DNA of 9,805 nucleotides from Syntrophaceae bacterium UBA6112 (GTDB lineage Bacteria; Desulfobacterota; Syntrophia; Syntrophales; UBA5619), in contig DIWG01000030.1 in the NCBI GenBank assembly GCA_002423465.1, forward strand, positions 1-9,805, read 5' to 3'. Position numbers and translations under genes: made by a program. The notes under the pieces are model-generated. The model was not told the DNA's origin. It worked only from the letters and a program-made list of their open reading frames with translations, and did no database searches. Shown here in pieces: positions 6,929 through 9,805 of the stretch (the stretch's first letter is position 1; each line of letters starts with the position of its first letter).

Positions 6929-7773
6929 TTTTCCTTCAGACCCTTTAGACGCGAATCCCTGCCGGGCGGTAGAAAATTGTCGGCGGACACCACCGGCCTG
7001 CCGGTCTTGGTCTCCAGCGCCTGACGTGCCTGCCTGGCAATCGTCCCGCCCTTTGTGGCGGCCACCTTGTTTTCGTCCATGCCGGTGGCGTCATCCGTCT
7101 CGGCAATTTGCCGCGTCGATAACTCCGCCAGTGCGGTGAAAATCAGTTCCGCCTCGTTCATGTGGTCGCGCAGGTTTTGGCTTTTCAGGCTTTTTATCGC
7201 TTTGTGATCTCTTACAGTTACCCCCGACCATTCCTGATGAATAACGTTGGTGAGGATGGCGAATTCGTCACCTTTTTTGATGTCGTGATTAGCCCAGTAA
7301 TCGGTCAGCTTGTTGCGCGTCTCCTGCCCGGTCATGCGCTGCTGGATCCACTTCTCGCTGCGCCCATGCTTCTGCCAGGTCTCGCGGGCGCGATCCAGCG
7401 ACAACGCCGGGTCGGCCATTTCCTTCATGCGCTCATAGCCGACCTTGGCCAGCCACAACTTTATCGCCTCCGCCTTCGGGCTGGGAACGGACTGCACCAG
7501 GCGCAGCAGGGTTTCGGCGGTGGCCACGTCGGTGAGGTAGTTTTTGCCATCGGCGGCAAGCAGTTTCAGTCGGTGACAATCTGTCACCGACTGACTACCT
7601 TCCTTGCCCAGCCGCTCTTTCAACTTATTCCAGTACTTACGCGCTGTCTGGTGGTCGGGCTGCTGGGTCAGCACCTGAATGATGTCCACCACGGAAAACC
7701 ACCAGGTTTCGTTGGCTTCATCGTACACGCGGCGGATTTCGTGGGTCTCGAAAATGGCGGGCTGAATCGGCAT
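6925..7773 (-). CDS. Bro-N / DinD-like protein embedded in the hsd operon
   Basis: This encodes 282 residues. About residues 5-110 look like a Bro-N (phage antirepressor type) domain, with WWFSVVDIIQVL and the segment from YLTDVATAETLLRLVQ to KLWLAKVG. The C-terminal half (about 165-260) resembles E. coli DinD, with LTNVIHQEWSGVTVRDHKAIK followed by LRDHMNEAELIFTALAE and GGTIARQARQALE. DinD is a DNA-damage-inducible inhibitor of RecA filament activity; whether this relative does that is unknown. It starts 11 bases after hsdS, and the hsdS stop TAA forms part of its TAAGGAG ribosome site. Its own stop overlaps the hsdR start, so it is translated together with the restriction subunits. Possible roles are control of restriction, protection of damaged host DNA, or phage sensing, all inferred from position. 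No catalytic motif is visible. It also contains a 13-bp inverted repeat (listed separately). Confidence 0.85.
   Translation of the reverse strand: MPIQPAIFETHEIRRVYDEANETWWFSVVDIIQVLTQQPDHQTARKYWNKLKERLGKEGSQSVTDCHRLKLLAADGKNYLTDVATAETLLRLVQSVPSPKAEAIKLWLAKVGYERMKEMADPALSLDRARETWQKHGRSEKWIQQRMTGQETRNKLTDYWANHDIKKGDEFAILTNVIHQEWSGVTVRDHKAIKSLKSQNLRDHMNEAELIFTALAELSTRQIAETDDATGMDENKVAATKGGTIARQARQALETKTGRPVVSADNFLPPGRDSRLKGLKEK
7566..7594. repeat. Perfect 13-bp inverted repeat inside the DinD-like gene
   Basis: Arms TCAGTCGGTGACA (7566-7578) and TGTCACCGACTGA (7582-7594) are exactly complementary, with a three-base spacer (ATC). It lies in the coding part for the residues QSVTDCHRL of the Bro-N domain. 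It could be a dyad operator for a dimeric protein or an mRNA hairpin; there is no U-run after it, so it is not a terminator. Chance or constraint on the protein sequence remains possible. Confidence 0.8.
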
Positions 7774-7784
7774 GGTTCGACTCC

Positions 7785-8867
7785 TTACAAGTGGCCGCTG
7801 AACGCCTGGTGCAGTAGCGACTTTTTTAACGCCTCCAGCGCGGCGAGCTTCTGCTGGTAAATGGATTCGAGACGTTGGGTTTCGATCTCAAGTGTGTCGA
7901 TCATATCAGCGATCTCCTTCTGTACCGCCTTGGAAACTGGAAACTCAAGCACAACATCCTTTATTGTCGTGTAAGAGATTACAGGCTGTGCAGCTTGACG
8001 AGCACTGTTGCGTAGGTTCTTGAGAGTGAGGAGCCGTTCCATGAACGCAAGGTCAACCTCACAATAAAATTCCGATATGTAAAATGCGTTATCCGTCAAC
8101 CACAAATCACCGATTACATGCCTGACGTTGCCGCATTTGGCACCAACTCGACCGATTACAATGTTTTCACCTGACAAATTTTTGGCGTTGTGTTTCCCTG
8201 CTATTCCATTACCACCATAGACATCTATATTGCCAGTTTCAATCATCACCTTGGCGGGGAGGAAGTCTCCGCTTTTTACTTTGAAACATTCTCCAATGGT
8301 TTTCTCCACCCACCCCTCGCCACGCTGGGTAAAGACTGATTGCAGGTGGCTTTCAAAGAGGGCACGGGCGTTTTGGAGGTTCTTTTCGGCGTTGGCTTTG
8401 GCGGTGGCGATGCCCTCAAAAGTTTCGTCAAGGATGCCGACGATCCGCTGCTGTTCGGAGAGCGGGGGAACAGGAAGCGGAATTTCTCTCAAGTTGCCTT
8501 GGTTCAACTTCGGCACTGTTAGTCCCGAAACAAACTCAGATATATCAGAATGGACAAGGAAATAGATGAGCCAGTTGTCCGTTAACACAGAGCGATGTGG
8601 GCGTAACACATGGGCATGGTTGTTTACCCAGCACTTTCCTTGAATAGCAAATGCTGTGTTCTCACCTGATCCCCATTTCGCGCCATCTTCGCCAACAAGA
8701 ACCAACGGTTCATCGAAAAGATAGCCTTCGACGAAATCCAGAATACCAGTGGCACCGTAGTAAGGATACTCGCCCGGCGTGCGGTCACGCTTGGTTATCG
8801 GTTTGCGCTGGTTATCAAGAATGTCGCAGAGACTACCCAGCGCTTCCGTCTTCCATCCCGCTCTCAC
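7785..8867 (-). CDS. hsdS: Type I restriction-modification specificity subunit (HsdS)
   Basis: This subunit recognises the bipartite DNA target and joins two HsdM and two HsdR. Its 360 residues are compact but two-fold: target-recognition domain 1 (about 1-130) followed by a conserved region with PPLSEQQRIVGILDETF (134-150) and a helix to about 180, then domain 2 (about 185-310) and a matching C-terminal helix ending LKKSLLHQAFSGHL. Both halves open with a GW...IG/LG segment (GWKTEALGSL, GWVEKTIGEC), the internal repeat of the family. The GTG start overlaps the hsdM stop (GTGA), with AGGGGG upstream, and no better ATG exists. Sequence for the recognition domains is visibly richer in A and T (for example about 8060-8250) than the neighbouring genes, as is common where recognition domains are swapped. 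The DNA target cannot be predicted. Confidence 0.95.
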   Translation of the reverse strand: MRAGWKTEALGSLCDILDNQRKPITKRDRTPGEYPYYGATGILDFVEGYLFDEPLVLVGEDGAKWGSGENTAFAIQGKCWVNNHAHVLRPHRSVLTDNWLIYFLVHSDISEFVSGLTVPKLNQGNLREIPLPVPPLSEQQRIVGILDETFEGIATAKANAEKNLQNARALFESHLQSVFTQRGEGWVEKTIGECFKVKSGDFLPAKVMIETGNIDVYGGNGIAGKHNAKNLSGENIVIGRVGAKCGNVRHVIGDLWLTDNAFYISEFYCEVDLAFMERLLTLKNLRNSARQAAQPVISYTTIKDVVLEFPVSKAVQKEIADMIDTLEIETQRLESIYQQKLAALEALKKSLLHQAFSGHL

Positions 8868-9805
8868 AGCAGCCCCCTGATGTTCGCCAGCACCTCTGCG
8901 CTCTCGGCGTCCAGCGCGGCGATTTCATCCATGATGGCCTGCGGGCTGCGGTGCGTGATTTCCTCGACGCCGTTGGGGTTCTTCACGGATAGATCAAAGG
9001 TTGTCGGATCGATGGTCTTGGCGTCCACGCTCCAACTCTTGGGAGAATCGGCAAATGTCTTCTGTAATTCGATGAACTCGGCAAGGTCGTCGTCGTTGAG
9101 CGGGTTCGTCTTGCCCATGTTTCGACCGGGATCGAGCTGGTAGTACCAAATCTTCCGGGTGGGTGCGCCTTTCTCGAAGAACAGCACTACGGTCTTGACC
9201 CCTGAGCCTTGAAATGTGCCGCTGGGGCAGTCGAGGACGGTGTGGAGGTTGCAACTTTCCAGCAGGTGCTTGCGGAGGCTGACGGAGGCGTTGTCGGTAT
9301 TGGAGAGGAATGTGTTCTTGATGACGATGCCGGCGCGACCACCGGCTTTGAGAATTTTGATGTAATGCTGGAGAAAGAGGTAGGCGGTCTCGCCGGTGCG
9401 GATGGGGAAGTTCTGCTGCACTTCCTTGCGTTCCTTGCCGCCGAAGGGCGGATTGGTCTCGACGATGTCGTACCGGTCCCTTTCCTGAATGTCGGCAAGG
9501 TTTTCGGTGAGCGTGTTGGTGTGGATGATATTCGGCGCATCGATACCATGCAGAATCATGTTCATAATGCCGATGACGAAGGCGAGCGACTTCTTTTCCT
9601 TGCCGTAGAACGTGCGGGTTTGGAGGAAGCGATCCTGCGCGACCGTGCGATTGGGATAGGTCTTCTTCAGGTAGTCGAACGTCTCGCAGTGGAAACCCGC
9701 CGAGCCGAGAGCGCCATCGTAGATGCTTTCGCCGAGTTTCGGTTGCACAACCTGAACAATGGCACGGACGAGCGGACGAACGGTGTAATACTCGCCGCCG
9801 TTTCT
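8864..9805 (-). CDS. hsdM: Type I restriction-modification methyltransferase subunit (HsdM), start beyond the right edge
   Basis: This is the N6-adenine methyltransferase subunit that modifies the target chosen by HsdS and protects host DNA. The window holds the last 313 residues; the N-terminal helical domain lies beyond the right edge. The visible part begins with GGEYYTVRPLVRAIV, the usual entry to the catalytic domain. The AdoMet motif reads YDGALGSAGF (window residues 29-38), compatible with the EcoKI-type DPAAGTAGF. The catalytic motif is NPPFGG (118-123). The C-terminal segment SPQAIMDEIAALDAES is a likely helix that packs on HsdS. A GTG at 9748-9746 is internal, because the frame stays open and conserved to the edge. 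The stop TGA overlaps the hsdS GTG by four bases. The gene leads the restriction operon, so methyltransferase is made before nuclease. Confidence 0.95.
   Translation of the reverse strand, partial: RNGGEYYTVRPLVRAIVQVVQPKLGESIYDGALGSAGFHCETFDYLKKTYPNRTVAQDRFLQTRTFYGKEKKSLAFVIGIMNMILHGIDAPNIIHTNTLTENLADIQERDRYDIVETNPPFGGKERKEVQQNFPIRTGETAYLFLQHYIKILKAGGRAGIVIKNTFLSNTDNASVSLRKHLLESCNLHTVLDCPSGTFQGSGVKTVVLFFEKGAPTRKIWYYQLDPGRNMGKTNPLNDDDLAEFIELQKTFADSPKSWSVDAKTIDPTTFDLSVKNPNGVEEITHRSPQAIMDEIAALDAESAEVLANIRGLL

Noticed and set aside
5318..7024. 568-codon open frame on the plus strand
   Set aside because: It lies wholly opposite hsdR, which has every nuclease and helicase motif intact. The plus-strand translation shows no family motif, and such long antisense frames are common opposite GC-rich genes.
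8864..9748. hsdM start at 9748 (GTG)
   Set aside because: The frame stays open upstream to the right edge and encodes the conserved YYTVRPLVRAIV block, so the gene starts outside the window.
9776..9805. Degenerate AdoMet motif suspected in HsdM
   Set aside because: The motif itself lies at about 9689-9718 and reads DGALGSAGF. This keeps the D-x-A-x-G-S/T-A-G-F pattern seen in EcoKI HsdM, so it is ordinary variation and not evidence of an inactive enzyme.
1..9805. CRISPR array, tRNA, rRNA or transposase
   Set aside because: No regularly spaced repeats, cloverleaf-like sequence, rRNA-like sequence or transposase motif was seen on either strand.

Overview
The window is GC-rich by eye (roughly 55-60 percent). 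Every gene I can support lies on the minus strand, so transcription runs from the right edge to the left edge. Gene content and style (tripartite tricarboxylate transporter, FCD-type GntR regulator, thiolase, TTGACA-type promoter, compact type I restriction-modification operon) fit a proteobacterium or an anaerobic Desulfobacterota/Syntrophales-like organism. That placement is an inference, since no rRNA or marker gene is present.

Left part (1-2880) is a transport locus read leftward: a GntR/FCD regulator, then tctC (periplasmic binding protein), tctB (small membrane subunit) and tctA (large membrane subunit, cut by the left edge). A well-formed promoter lies upstream of the regulator, with two overlapping GGTNNGACC operator-like elements at its predicted start point. 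The regulator probably represses its own gene and, if there is read-through, the transporter. A GC-rich hairpin followed by Us lies between tctC and tctB and could reduce membrane-subunit expression relative to the binding protein.

Middle part (2990-4600) holds a thiolase gene with a strong ribosome binding site and a clear intrinsic terminator, so it is a separate transcription unit from the regulator. The roughly 320 bases between the thiolase and the restriction operon contain a decayed fragment that resembles the C-terminal end of a PLP-dependent aminotransferase. This looks like a scar at the edge of an inserted block.

Right part (4601-9805) is a type I restriction-modification operon in the order hsdM (start beyond the right edge), hsdS, a Bro-N/DinD-like gene, hsdR. 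The genes overlap by 4 bases or are spaced by about 11 bases, so they are almost certainly co-translated. HsdM and HsdS form the methyltransferase and HsdR is the motor-nuclease. The DinD-like protein between the specificity and restriction genes is the least understood member. Its gene carries a perfect 13-bp inverted repeat inside the coding sequence. I found no CRISPR array, tRNA, rRNA, or insertion sequence.
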